Below the pieces are notes generated by a model, which saw only the letters and a list, made by a program, of their open reading frames with translations, had not been told where the DNA came from and ran no database searches. Made by a program: the position numbers and the translations under genes. DNA of 64,000 nucleotides, from positions 1 to 64,000 of the forward strand of contig JAHHQN010000009.1 of assembly GCA_020026375.1 (NCBI GenBank), read 5' to 3'. The DNA is from Alistipes sp. GTDB lineage: Bacteria > Bacteroidota > Bacteroidia > Bacteroidales > Rikenellaceae. The stretch's first letter is position 1. The number at the start of each line of letters is the position of its first letter. Below are positions 50,213 to 58,520 of the stretch, piece by piece.

Positions 50213-53200
50213 TTAGTATTCGATTTTCGAACGACGAACATATCCGTTGTAACGCCACTTGGCGTTCTCCTCGGCAGCCTGGAACAACTCCTCGGCCTCA
50301 ACAGGGAATGCCTTCTTGAGCGAAGTGTAACGAACCTCCTTCGAGAGGAACTCCTGGAACTTCGACCAGTCGGGCTCCTTCGAATCCATGACGAAGGGGT
50401 TCTTGCCCTCGGCCTCCAACTCGGGGTTGAAGTGCCACAGGTGCCAGTAACCGCAGGCAACAGCCTCCTTACCGACAGTCTGTGTGCGCGACATACCGCC
50501 CTTGATACCGTGGTTGATACAGGGAGCGTAGGCGATAATCAGCGAAGGACCGTTGTAAGCCTCGGCCTCCTTCAGCACCTTGAACAGCTGCTGCTGCGAT
50601 GCGCCGATCGATACCTGAGCCACGTAGACATAACCGTAGGTCATGGCCATGGCACCCAGATCCTTCTTGCGGATACGCTTACCGCTCGAAGCGAACTTGG
50701 CAACGGCACCCACGGGAGTAGCCTTCGACGACTGACCGCCGGTGTTGGAGTAAACCTCGGTATCGACTACCAGAATGTTGACGTCCATACCCGAAGCCAG
50801 CACGTGGTCTACACCACCGTAACCGATATCGTAGCCCCAACCGTCGCCACCGTAGATCCACTGCGACTTCTTGATGAGCCAATCCTTGTACTCGAGAATC
50901 TTCTTGCAGCTCTCGCAACCGCAAGCCTCCAGCATGGGCAGCAGACGTGCAGTCACCTCGGCCGAAGTAATCGACGAGTTGCGGCCTGCAATCCACTCCT
51001 TCATGGTCTCCTTCAGCTCGTCGGAGCACTCGTTGCACGACTCGATGGCAGCCTGCATGGTCTCCTCGATACGGTCGCGGAGTTTCTCCACACCGACGTG
51101 CATACCCAGACCGAACTCGGCATTGTCCTCGAAGAGCGAGTTGGCCCATGCGGGACCCTTGCCGCTCTCCTGGTTGGTGCAGTAGGGAGTCGAGGGAGCC
51201 GAACCCGAGTAGATGGAGGTACAACCCGTAGCGTTGGCCACCATCATGTTCTCACCGAAGAGCTGCGAGATGGCCTTCAGATAAGGAGTCTCGCCACAAC
51301 CTGCACAAGCACCCGAGAACTCGAACAAGGGCTGTGCGAACTGGAGGTTCTTCACCGACTTGGTCTTGTCGACATGGTTCTTGTAACCGATCTTCTTGGT
51401 GATGTACTCCCAGTTGTCGGCCTGCTTGAGCTGCGACTCGAGGGGTTTCATCACCAGAGCCTTCTCCTTTGCGGGGCAGACATCAACACAGTTGTTGCAA
51501 CCCGTACAGTCGAGGGGAGAAACCTGAATGCGGAACTTCAGCGCCTTGGTCTCGCCCAGACCCTGCTTCCACTCCAGACCCGAAGCTGCGGCCTCCTCCT
51601 CGGTGGCGAGGAACGGACGGATGGCAGCGTGGGGACAAACGTAGGCACACTGGTTACACTGGATACAGTTGTCAATCTGCCACTCGGGAACCTTCACGGC
51701 GATACCGCGCTTCTCATATGCGGCGGTGCCGTTGTCCCAGGTACCGTCCTCGCGGCCGTTGAATGCCGAAACGGGGAGCAGGTCGCCCTTGAGTGCGTTG
51801 ATGGGGTCGCAAATCTTGCGGAGGAACTCCGGACGCGACAGATCCTCGGTGTGAGCCTCGCTCTTCACCTCGATGTTCGCCCACTCGGCGGGTACTTCCA
51901 CCTTCTCCACGAGCTTGCCGCCGGCATCTACCGCAGCGTAGTTCATGTTGACGATATCCTCACCCTTCTTTCCGTAAGACTTCAAGATGGCCTTCTTCAT
52001 CTCCTCAACCGCCTTGTCGAAAGGAATGACATTGGCAATCTTGAAGAATGCCGACTGCATGATGGTGTTGGTACGAGAACCCAGACCCAGCTCGGCAGCA
52101 ATCTTGGTAGCGTTGATGATATAGAAGTTGATGTTTTTCTTTGCCAGATAAACCTTCATGTGGTCGGGCAGCGTAGCGCAGGTAGTCTCTGCGTCGTGTA
52201 CCGAGTTCAGAAGGAACGAACCACCCTTCTTGAGACCCTTCAGCACGTCGTACTTGTCGACATACGAAGGCACGTGGCAGGCCACGAAGTCGGGAGTGGT
52301 CACCAGATAAGGCGAAGTGATGGGCAGGTCACCGAAACGCAGGTGCGAAGAGGTGTAACCGCCCGACTTCTTCGAGTCGTAGGCGAAATAAGCCTGGCAG
52401 TACTTGTTGGTCGAACCACCGATAATCTTGATCGAGTTCTTGTTGGCACCTACCGTACCGTCGGCACCCAGACCGAAGAACAAAGCCTCGAAAGTACCGG
52501 GCTTGGCCAGCGAAATCTCCTCACCGACAGGCAGCGACAGGTTGGTCACATCGTCGTTGATACCCACAGTGAAGTGGTTCTTGGGAGTCTCCGAAGCCAG
52601 GTTCTCGATAACGGCCAGCATCTGTGCGGGAGTGGTATCCTTCGACGAGAGACCGTAGCGGCCGCCGATAATCATGGGCTGCAGCTCCTTGCCGTAGAAC
52701 ATCGAGCGAACGTCGGTGTACAAGGGCTCACCGTCGGCACCGGGCTCCTTCGTGCGGTCGAGAACGCATACGCGCTTGACAGTGGCGGGAACCACGTCGA
52801 AGAAGTACTTCTCCGAGAAGGGACGGTAGAGGTGAACGGTAATCAGACCCACCTTCTGACCCTGCTTTGCCAGGTAGTCGATGGTCTCCTTGATGGTCTC
52901 GGTCACCGAACCCATGGCTACGATGACGTTCTCGGCGTCCTCGGCACCATAGTAGGTGAAGGGCTTGTACTGGCGGCCGGTGAGCTTCGAAATCTCCTTC
53001 ATGGTGTCGGCTACCATATCGGGAACCGCATCATAGAACTTGTTCGCAGCCTCGCGGGTCTGGAAGTAGATATCGGGGTTCTGGGCCGTACCGCGAGTCA
53101 CGGGGTGCTCGGGGTTCAGGGCGCGCTGACGGAACTCCTTCAGGGCGTCGCGGTCCAGCATGGCGGTCAGACCCGCCTCGTCGATAACCTCAATCTTCTG

Positions 53201-53743
53201 AATCTCGTGAGAGGTACGGAAGCCGTCGAAGAAGTGCAGGAAGGGAACTCTCGACTTGAGGGCCACGATGTGAGCCACACCGGCCAGATCCATCACTTCC
53301 TGAACCGAAGAGGTGGCCAGCATGGCGAAACCGGTCTGGCGGGTAGCCATAACGTCCTGGTGGTCACCGAAGATAGAGAGCGACTGTGCTGCCAGAGCAC
53401 GAGCCGAAACATGGAAAACAGCGGGGAGCAACTCACCCGAAATCTTGTACATGTTGGGAATCATCAGAAGCAGTCCCTGCGATGCGGTGAAGGTGGTCGA
53501 AAGCGCACCGCTCTGCAACGAGCCGTGGAGCGCACCGGCGGCACCGGCCTCCGACTGCATCTCGACAACCTTTACAGTCTCTCCGAAAATATTTTTACGT
53601 CCTTGTGCTGCCCACTCGTCGACCAACTCAGCCATGGTCGAAGAGGGTGTGATGGGGTAGATAGCCGCTACTTCAGAGAACATGTAAGCCACATGCGCAG
53701 CAGCGTAATTACCATCACACGTAATAAATTTCTTTTCTGCCAT
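50213..53743 (-). CDS. nifJ: Pyruvate:ferredoxin (flavodoxin) oxidoreductase
   Basis: Oxidises pyruvate to acetyl-CoA and CO2 and reduces ferredoxin. This is the single-chain form, 1176 residues. In order: the pyrimidine-binding domain I, domain II, the gamma domain, two [4Fe-4S] motifs near residues 690-755 (CIQCNQCAYVCP and CTGCNNCVDVCP), and the TPP domain with GDGWGYDIGYGG near 964 and DTEVYSNTGGQSSK near 1000. The extra C-terminal cysteines and domain VII are as in other bacterial PFORs. It feeds ferredoxin to Rnf and acetyl-CoA to the acyl-phosphate enzymes encoded in this window. Confidence 0.97.
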   Translation of the reverse strand: MAEKKFITCDGNYAAAHVAYMFSEVAAIYPITPSSTMAELVDEWAAQGRKNIFGETVKVVEMQSEAGAAGALHGSLQSGALSTTFTASQGLLLMIPNMYKISGELLPAVFHVSARALAAQSLSIFGDHQDVMATRQTGFAMLATSSVQEVMDLAGVAHIVALKSRVPFLHFFDGFRTSHEIQKIEVIDEAGLTAMLDRDALKEFRQRALNPEHPVTRGTAQNPDIYFQTREAANKFYDAVPDMVADTMKEISKLTGRQYKPFTYYGAEDAENVIVAMGSVTETIKETIDYLAKQGQKVGLITVHLYRPFSEKYFFDVVPATVKRVCVLDRTKEPGADGEPLYTDVRSMFYGKELQPMIIGGRYGLSSKDTTPAQMLAVIENLASETPKNHFTVGINDDVTNLSLPVGEEISLAKPGTFEALFFGLGADGTVGANKNSIKIIGGSTNKYCQAYFAYDSKKSGGYTSSHLRFGDLPITSPYLVTTPDFVACHVPSYVDKYDVLKGLKKGGSFLLNSVHDAETTCATLPDHMKVYLAKKNINFYIINATKIAAELGLGSRTNTIMQSAFFKIANVIPFDKAVEEMKKAILKSYGKKGEDIVNMNYAAVDAGGKLVEKVEVPAEWANIEVKSEAHTEDLSRPEFLRKICDPINALKGDLLPVSAFNGREDGTWDNGTAAYEKRGIAVKVPEWQIDNCIQCNQCAYVCPHAAIRPFLATEEEAAASGLEWKQGLGETKALKFRIQVSPLDCTGCNNCVDVCPAKEKALVMKPLESQLKQADNWEYITKKIGYKNHVDKTKSVKNLQFAQPLFEFSGACAGCGETPYLKAISQLFGENMMVANATGCTSIYSGSAPSTPYCTNQESGKGPAWANSLFEDNAEFGLGMHVGVEKLRDRIEETMQAAIESCNECSDELKETMKEWIAGRNSSITSAEVTARLLPMLEACGCESCKKILEYKDWLIKKSQWIYGGDGWGYDIGYGGVDHVLASGMDVNILVVDTEVYSNTGGQSSKATPVGAVAKFASSGKRIRKKDLGAMAMTYGYVYVAQVSIGASQQQLFKVLKEAEAYNGPSLIIAYAPCINHGIKGGMSRTQTVGKEAVACGYWHLWHFNPELEAEGKNPFVMDSKEPDWSKFQEFLSKEVRYTSLKKAFPVEAEELFQAAEENAKWRYNGYVRRSKIEY

Positions 53744-53816
53744 TTTTAGAAAAAATTTTAGATGATATATTGTAATGTTTTATGTCTGTGTGAACGGTTC
53801 ATAAAAACCAGCGTTG

Positions 53817-53824
53817 CAAAGATA
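53817..53824 (-). promoter_or_regulatory. -7 element for nifJ
   Basis: TATCTTTG on the minus strand; predicted start near 53813 and a leader of about 70 nt. No TTG is found at the -33 position (about 53845), which fits activator-dependent transcription. Confidence 0.6.
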
Positions 53825-53886
53825 GCACTTTTTGGCGGAAAATCCTTGAAATGAGGGCATAAAATGTTCCTCAAAATCGGGCATCA

Positions 53887-53908
53887 AACTGTTAGTCGAA
53901 TAACAGTT
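53887..53908. promoter_or_regulatory. Operator-like inverted repeat 1 upstream of nifJ
   Basis: AACTGTTA-N6-TAACAGTT, perfect 8-bp arms. Centre about 84 bp upstream of the predicted nifJ start site. Confidence 0.5.
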
Positions 53909-53910
53909 GA

Positions 53911-53930
53911 AGTGTTAACAAAATAACACT
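53911..53930. promoter_or_regulatory. Operator-like inverted repeat 2 upstream of nifJ
   Basis: AGTGTTA-N6-TAACACT, perfect 7-bp arms. Its centre is 23 bp (about two helical turns) from repeat 1, and both share the TGTTA-N6-TAACA core. A similar repeat lies upstream of nadE at 38231-38252. Confidence 0.5.
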
Positions 53931-54185
53931 CAAATCGCTGACTCTCAAACACCAACCGAGCTTTCTGCAAGACAGTCGTTTACGTCGTCGCACCACCTCC
54001 ACGACACGTCGCGACGCACGCGCACGCGCGTCGCATACGCGCTATAATAATGGTACGCAAAAACCTCCCGAAAATTGCCCGCATTCCTCATTTTTTCTTT
54101 TTCCAGATGGCAGAAAACGTCCGCCCCTCCCATCTCCTCACCCCTAAAAACCACCTCTTCTCACCGCGCAATCCACTATTTTTCG

Positions 54186-54193
54186 TAACTTTG
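54186..54193 (+). promoter_or_regulatory. -7 element at the M16 protease start
   Basis: TAACTTTG ends 6 nt before the ATG at 54200, so the mRNA would be leaderless or nearly so. Confidence 0.45.
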
Positions 54194-54199
54194 CCCATT

Positions 54200-55435
54200 A
54201 TGATACCATACACCAAAAAAATTCTGGCCAACGGACTCACCGTGGCGGTCAACCGCGACCGCAATTCGAAGTTGGCCGCCGTCAATATCCTCTACAAGGT
54301 CGGCTCGCGCAACGAGCGTCCGACCCGCACGGGCTTTGCCCATCTGTTCGAACATCTCATGTTCCGCGGCACCCGCCAGGTGCCCAATTTCGACCACCCC
54401 GTGCAGATGGCCTCGGGCGAGAACAACGCCTTTACGTGCAACGACTACACCGATTTCTACATCACCCTCCCCTCGCCCAACATCGAGACCGCCCTGTGGC
54501 TCGAGAGCGACCGCATGGAGGGACTCCACATCACCGACGAGAAACTCGCCGCCGAGAAGAAGGTGGTCATAGAGGAATTCCGCCAGCGCTACCTCAACCA
54601 GCCCTACGGCGACCAGAACCTCCTGCTCCGCGACCTCTGCTACAAGCAGCACCCCTACCGCTGGGCAGCCATCGGACTCACCCCCGACCACATCGCCCAG
54701 GCCACGCTCGACGACGTGAAGGAGTTCTACCACACCCACTACCACCCCTCCAACGCCATACTCTCCATCTCGGCCGACATCGACGAGGAGGAGATGTTCC
54801 GTCTGGCCGAGAAATGGTTCGGCGGCATCGCCCGTCGCGACATCGCCCCCTCGCCCGTCGTCGCGGAGCCGCTCCAGACCCAGGCACGACGACTCACCGT
54901 CGAGCGCGATGTGCCGGCCACCTCCATCACCGTGGCCTACCACATGGGCGACCGTCTGTCGGAGGATTTCTACACCGCCGACCTGATTTCCGACCTGCTC
55001 TCGGGCGGCGACTCGTCACGGCTCTACATGCACCTGGTCAAGGAGCAGAAGCTCCTCTCGTCGGTCAACGCCTACATCACGGGTGACATGGACCCCGGAC
55101 TGTTCGTCTTCACGGGACAGTTGCTGCCGGGCATCACCCCCGAACAGGTGGAGGAGGCCTTCCACCGCGAAATCCGCCTCCTGCAAACCACCCCCACCGA
55201 TGCCTACGAAATCGACAAGGTGAAAAACAAGTTCGAGGCCAACACCCTCTTCGGCGAGATGAACGTGATGAACAAGGCCATGAACATCGGTTTCTACGAG
55301 ATGCTGGGCGACATCACCCTCCTCAACCGCGAGGTGGAACTCTACCGCGCGGTGGACAACGAACAGATTATGGACTTCAGCCGACGCATCTTCCGCGAGG
55401 AGAACTCGTCGACACTCATCTACAAGGCAAAATGA
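54200..55435 (+). CDS. M16 zinc peptidase, catalytic subunit
   Basis: Pitrilysin/insulinase-family peptidase of 411 residues. The inverted zinc motif HxxEH is His48-Leu-Phe-Glu51-His52 (HLFEHLMFRGT), and the third ligand Glu lies in VVIEEFRQRYLNQPYGD. It has no signal peptide. The start at 54200 is placed after the promoter element; the first residues then read MIPYTKKILANGLTVAV, typical of the family. The stop overlaps the next start by 4 bp (ATGA), and the partner lacks the zinc motif, as in heterodimeric M16B pairs. Confidence 0.92.
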   Translation: MIPYTKKILANGLTVAVNRDRNSKLAAVNILYKVGSRNERPTRTGFAHLFEHLMFRGTRQVPNFDHPVQMASGENNAFTCNDYTDFYITLPSPNIETALWLESDRMEGLHITDEKLAAEKKVVIEEFRQRYLNQPYGDQNLLLRDLCYKQHPYRWAAIGLTPDHIAQATLDDVKEFYHTHYHPSNAILSISADIDEEEMFRLAEKWFGGIARRDIAPSPVVAEPLQTQARRLTVERDVPATSITVAYHMGDRLSEDFYTADLISDLLSGGDSSRLYMHLVKEQKLLSSVNAYITGDMDPGLFVFTGQLLPGITPEQVEEAFHREIRLLQTTPTDAYEIDKVKNKFEANTLFGEMNVMNKAMNIGFYEMLGDITLLNREVELYRAVDNEQIMDFSRRIFREENSSTLIYKAK

Positions 55436-56712
55436 CACAACCGCAGTTAACCCCCATAGATTCGGTGGAAATCACCGCCATGCACCGCCACACCACCCGC
55501 AACGGAGTCGGGATCTACACCCTTCCGACCGACGATTTCGAGGTGTTGCGCATCACGTTCGTCTTCCGTGCCGGCTCGTCGGTGCAGCACCAGCCCTTCG
55601 CAGCTTCGGCCACGGCCAATCTGCTGGCCGAGGGCAGCCGCCGTTTCACGGCACAACAGATTACCGAGCAGCTCGACTACCACGGCTCGTGGTTCAATGT
55701 CAACATCGACCGCGACTACGCCTACATCAGCTTCGCCATGCTGTCGAAGTTCTACCGCGAGACGCTCGACATCGCGGCGGAAATCCTCCTCCACCCCACC
55801 TTCCCCGAGGAGGAGCTGCGCACCTACTGCACCAAGCGCAAACAACGGCTGACCATCGACCGCAAGAAGGTCGACATCGAGGCACGCGAGGCCTTCGCAC
55901 GCGCCATGTTCGGCAGCGACCACCCCTACGGTGTCTCCTACTCCGAGGAGGAGTACGACCGTCTGACGCGTGAGGCCGTGGAGCGTTTCTACCGCGAGTT
56001 CTACACCGCCGAGAACTGTTTTGTGGTGTGCAGCGGCCGAATCGGCGAGGAGGAGACCGCCGCCATCGATGCCATTGCCGAAGCACTGCCCCACAGTCCC
56101 GCCCACGAGCGCGTGGAGATGGAGCGTGCCGAATCGGGCGACGACTGTCTGGTCGACCACCCCGATGCCGTACAGTCGTCGATCCGCATCGGCCGCCTGC
56201 TCTTTCCGCGCCAGCACCCCGACTTTGTGGGCATGCAGGTCGTGGCTACCCTTCTGGGCGGCTACTTCGGCTCGCGTCTGATGCACAACCTGCGCGAGGA
56301 ACACGGCTACACCTACGGTGTGATGGCCGCCATGGTCAACTTCGAGAAGGAGGGCTACATGGCCATCGGCGCACAGGTAGGCACCGAGGTGACCCAAGCC
56401 GCCATCACCGAAATCTACCGCGAAATTGCGCGCATGAGGGAGGAGAGGGTCACAGAGGAGGAGCTGGAGCTGGTGAAGAACATCATGGCCGGTGAGATGA
56501 TGCGTATCCTCGACGGGCCGTTCGGCATTGCCGATGTGGCCATCGAGAATATTCTGTGCGGCTTCGACAACTCGTCGCTCAACGACAACCTCCGCGAGAT
56601 ACAGTCGATGACCCCTCAACGTGTGCAGGAGCTGGCACAACGCTATCTCCGTCAGGAGGATTTGGTGACGGTGGTGGCCGGCGACAGCCGCCACTTTGCC
56701 GACAACGCCTGA
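55432..56712 (+). CDS. M16 peptidase-like partner, non-catalytic
   Basis: The 426-residue M16-fold protein has no HxxEH: the corresponding stretch reads ATANLLAEGSRRF. The late M16 segment LLGGYFGSRLMHNLREEHGYTYGV, with the Arg and Tyr that close the chamber, is conserved. This is the pattern of the inactive subunit of heterodimeric M16 proteases such as the SPH2681/2682 type, where the partner completes the active site. It overlaps the catalytic gene by 4 bp, so equal synthesis is likely. Substrate unknown. Confidence 0.9.
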   Translation: MTQPQLTPIDSVEITAMHRHTTRNGVGIYTLPTDDFEVLRITFVFRAGSSVQHQPFAASATANLLAEGSRRFTAQQITEQLDYHGSWFNVNIDRDYAYISFAMLSKFYRETLDIAAEILLHPTFPEEELRTYCTKRKQRLTIDRKKVDIEAREAFARAMFGSDHPYGVSYSEEEYDRLTREAVERFYREFYTAENCFVVCSGRIGEEETAAIDAIAEALPHSPAHERVEMERAESGDDCLVDHPDAVQSSIRIGRLLFPRQHPDFVGMQVVATLLGGYFGSRLMHNLREEHGYTYGVMAAMVNFEKEGYMAIGAQVGTEVTQAAITEIYREIARMREERVTEEELELVKNIMAGEMMRILDGPFGIADVAIENILCGFDNSSLNDNLREIQSMTPQRVQELAQRYLRQEDLVTVVAGDSRHFADNA

Positions 56713-56763
56713 CCCGACCGACGGCACGACACCGCCAAAGAAGACGCTCACGTCCCGAAAAAA

Positions 56764-56804
56764 GGCAAGCGGACAGTCCCCCCGACGGTACTGTCCGCTT
56801 TTTT
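56764..56804 (+). terminator. Terminator of the M16 pair
   Basis: AAGCGGACAGT (56767-56777) pairs with ACTGTCCGCTT (56790-56800), followed by T residues. Confidence 0.85.
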
Positions 56805-56849
56805 CGTCCCCTCCTCCACGCGCACCGATGTGCAAAAGATATTATCAAT

Positions 56850-56890
56850 AAAAAAAAGGAAGACACCCCCTTCGGGATATCTTCCTTTTC
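56850..56890 (-). terminator. Terminator of rsmA
   Basis: AAGGAAGA/TCTTCCTT outer stem with a CCC-cttc-GGG inner hairpin (56856-56888); the minus strand then reads a T-run. Confidence 0.75.
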
Positions 56891-56909
56891 TATTTTACGG
56901 TTCTCGGAC

Positions 56910-57719
56910 TTACTGTCTGTGTTCGGCCACCCAGTTGGTCAGATTCACGAAATCGGCCACCGACAACTGCTCGGCACGCCGGGTGAAGAACTCATGCTCC
57001 GCACCGCCGAAATCGCCGAATACCGACTTCAGCGAGTTGCGAATCATCTTGCGACGCTGGCCGAAGGAGGCCTTCACCACCTTGACGAACAACTGCTCGT
57101 CGCAGTCCAGCTGCTTCACGCCGTTGCGCTTCAGACGAATGACGGCACTCTTGACCTTCGGGGGCGGATTGAAGACCTTTTCACCCACCGTGAAGAGGTA
57201 TTCGATGTCGTACCATGCCTGCAACAGCACCGAAAGAATGCCGTACTCCTTCGAGCCGGGAGGCTCGGCCAGACGCACGGCCACCTCCTTCTGAATCATA
57301 CCCACACACTCGGGTATCAGGTCGCGGTACTCCAGCACCTTGAAGAAGATCTGCGACGAGATGTTGTAGGGGAAGTTGCCGATGACCTTCAGCCCCTCGG
57401 GAAAGAGGCTTCTCAAATCCATCTTCAGGAAGTCACCCTCCATGAGTCGGGGCGTGAACTGTGGATAGTGGACATGGAGATACTCCACACTCTCGGTGTC
57501 GATTTCGGCACCCCACGTCACCACATCGTCTCTCTGCAGGAGGAACTGGGTCAGCACACCCATGCCGCAGCCCACCTCCAATACGTCGACGGGACGCTGC
57601 TCACCTGTCGCGGCATCGGTCCGAAGGCCGCCCGACAGCGAATCACATATCTTTCGTGCAATGTTGAGATCGACCAAAAAGTGTTGTCCCAACGCTTTTT
57701 TTGCTCTTACTTCGCTCAT
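56910..57719 (-). CDS. rsmA: 16S rRNA dimethyladenosine transferase
   Basis: Dimethylates two adjacent adenines near the 3' end of 16S rRNA (KsgA). The 269 residues start VRAKKALGQHFLVDLNIARKI and contain the SAM motif DVLEVGCGMGVLTQFLL and the catalytic GNFPYNIS (NxPY; the family norm is NLPY). The C-terminal lobe has the expected RKMIRNSLKSVFGDF segment. Single gene with a -7-like element (TATATTCG) just upstream of the ATG. Confidence 0.96.
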   Translation of the reverse strand: MSEVRAKKALGQHFLVDLNIARKICDSLSGGLRTDAATGEQRPVDVLEVGCGMGVLTQFLLQRDDVVTWGAEIDTESVEYLHVHYPQFTPRLMEGDFLKMDLRSLFPEGLKVIGNFPYNISSQIFFKVLEYRDLIPECVGMIQKEVAVRLAEPPGSKEYGILSVLLQAWYDIEYLFTVGEKVFNPPPKVKSAVIRLKRNGVKQLDCDEQLFVKVVKASFGQRRKMIRNSLKSVFGDFGGAEHEFFTRRAEQLSVADFVNLTNWVAEHRQ

Positions 57720-57796
57720 TTGTTACATTTTGGAGCGCGAATATACGAATTTTCGACCGAAAAACGACCGTTCCGCCCCTTTTGCGCTCCGCAATT

Positions 57797-58042
57797 TTAT
57801 TTTCTGCCGTTCCGGCGGCGGACTCTCTTGTCGTGTTGTTCGATGTTCTTGCGCTCGCGCATGACTCTGCGGCGGGTCAGTCGGAAGGTGTAGAGCAGCC
57901 CCACGAAGCCTACTCCGAGAAGGGTCACCCAAAACCACACGGCGATGCCGCCATTCATGAATTCCAAGGCGTAGATAATTCCTGCGACGGCCAACACCAT
58001 CATCACCAGACGAATTGCCTGAAGCACTGAAGTCTTATTCAT
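57797..58042 (-). CDS. Small two-helix membrane protein
   Basis: The 81-residue product has two predicted transmembrane helices (about 10-28 and 33-52) and a strongly basic C-terminal tail (RLTRRRVMRERKNIEQHDKRVRRRNGRK) that probably lies in the cytoplasm. I recognise no family. The next gene upstream on the same strand also encodes a small two-helix protein, so the two may work together. Function unknown. Confidence 0.55.
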   Translation of the reverse strand: MNKTSVLQAIRLVMMVLAVAGIIYALEFMNGGIAVWFWVTLLGVGFVGLLYTFRLTRRRVMRERKNIEQHDKRVRRRNGRK

Positions 58043-58178
58043 AACACACGATTTTAGCGGACGGTTTCACCCCGTCCGGCGATTACAAATGTCATTACGG
58101 TCCGAAGACGCTCTCCGGCCTTCGGCGACACTCCTCCGCAAAAACCTTTCCGAAAGGGGAAGATGTCCCGCCTTCTGT

Positions 58179-58460
58179 TCAGGGAATCTGATTGCGGTTG
58201 ACGTCCTTGACCAGACGGCGCGGACGGGTATGCAGTTCATACCACAATCCGATGACGGTCGCCACCAGCACCAGCAATGCCAGCACGGTGTGGAACACCT
58301 GTCGTCCCGTGAAGTGGGGCCAGCTCTCCGCCAACTCGACGGAATTGGCACCCAGCCACACCAGCGCAATAATCACATAGGCGGCTTTAGTCACAACCAG
58401 CCATCTGTTGACCGACCGGTTTTTCCTGTTCCCGAGGTTTGTGTTCTTCTCTTTCATCAT
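58179..58460 (-). CDS. Small two-helix membrane protein
   Basis: The 93-residue product (ATG at 58460, or 58457 by a second adjacent Met) has a charged N-terminus and two hydrophobic helices (WLVVTKAAYVIIALVWLGA and VFHTVLALLVLVATVIGLWY) with a basic tail. No family is recognised. It sits 60 bp downstream of recQ on the same strand and about 135 bp before the other small membrane gene. Function unknown. Confidence 0.55.
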   Translation of the reverse strand: MMKEKNTNLGNRKNRSVNRWLVVTKAAYVIIALVWLGANSVELAESWPHFTGRQVFHTVLALLVLVATVIGLWYELHTRPRRLVKDVNRNQIP

Positions 58461-58520
58461 ATTTGGGGGTTGGGGTTCTTTCCTTGTCAATCGGCAGGCC
58501 GCCTCGCCGCCCCGAAAGCA

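Larger units (their letters stand above)
53744..54199. other. Regulatory intergenic region between nifJ and the M16 genes
   Basis: This 456-bp divergent region holds the nifJ -7 element, two tandem inverted repeats upstream of it, a GC-rich CpG-dense stretch near 53980-54040 (GTCGCGACGCACGCGCACGCGCG), and the -7 element of the M16 gene at its right end. An in-frame extension of the M16 frame to 54050 crosses that promoter and is unlikely to be coding. Confidence 0.6.

Noticed and set aside
50090..53749. Very long open frame on the plus strand opposite nifJ
   Set aside because: It is the complement of a confidently identified gene in GC-rich DNA. The product is Leu/Val/Arg/His-rich with no domain.
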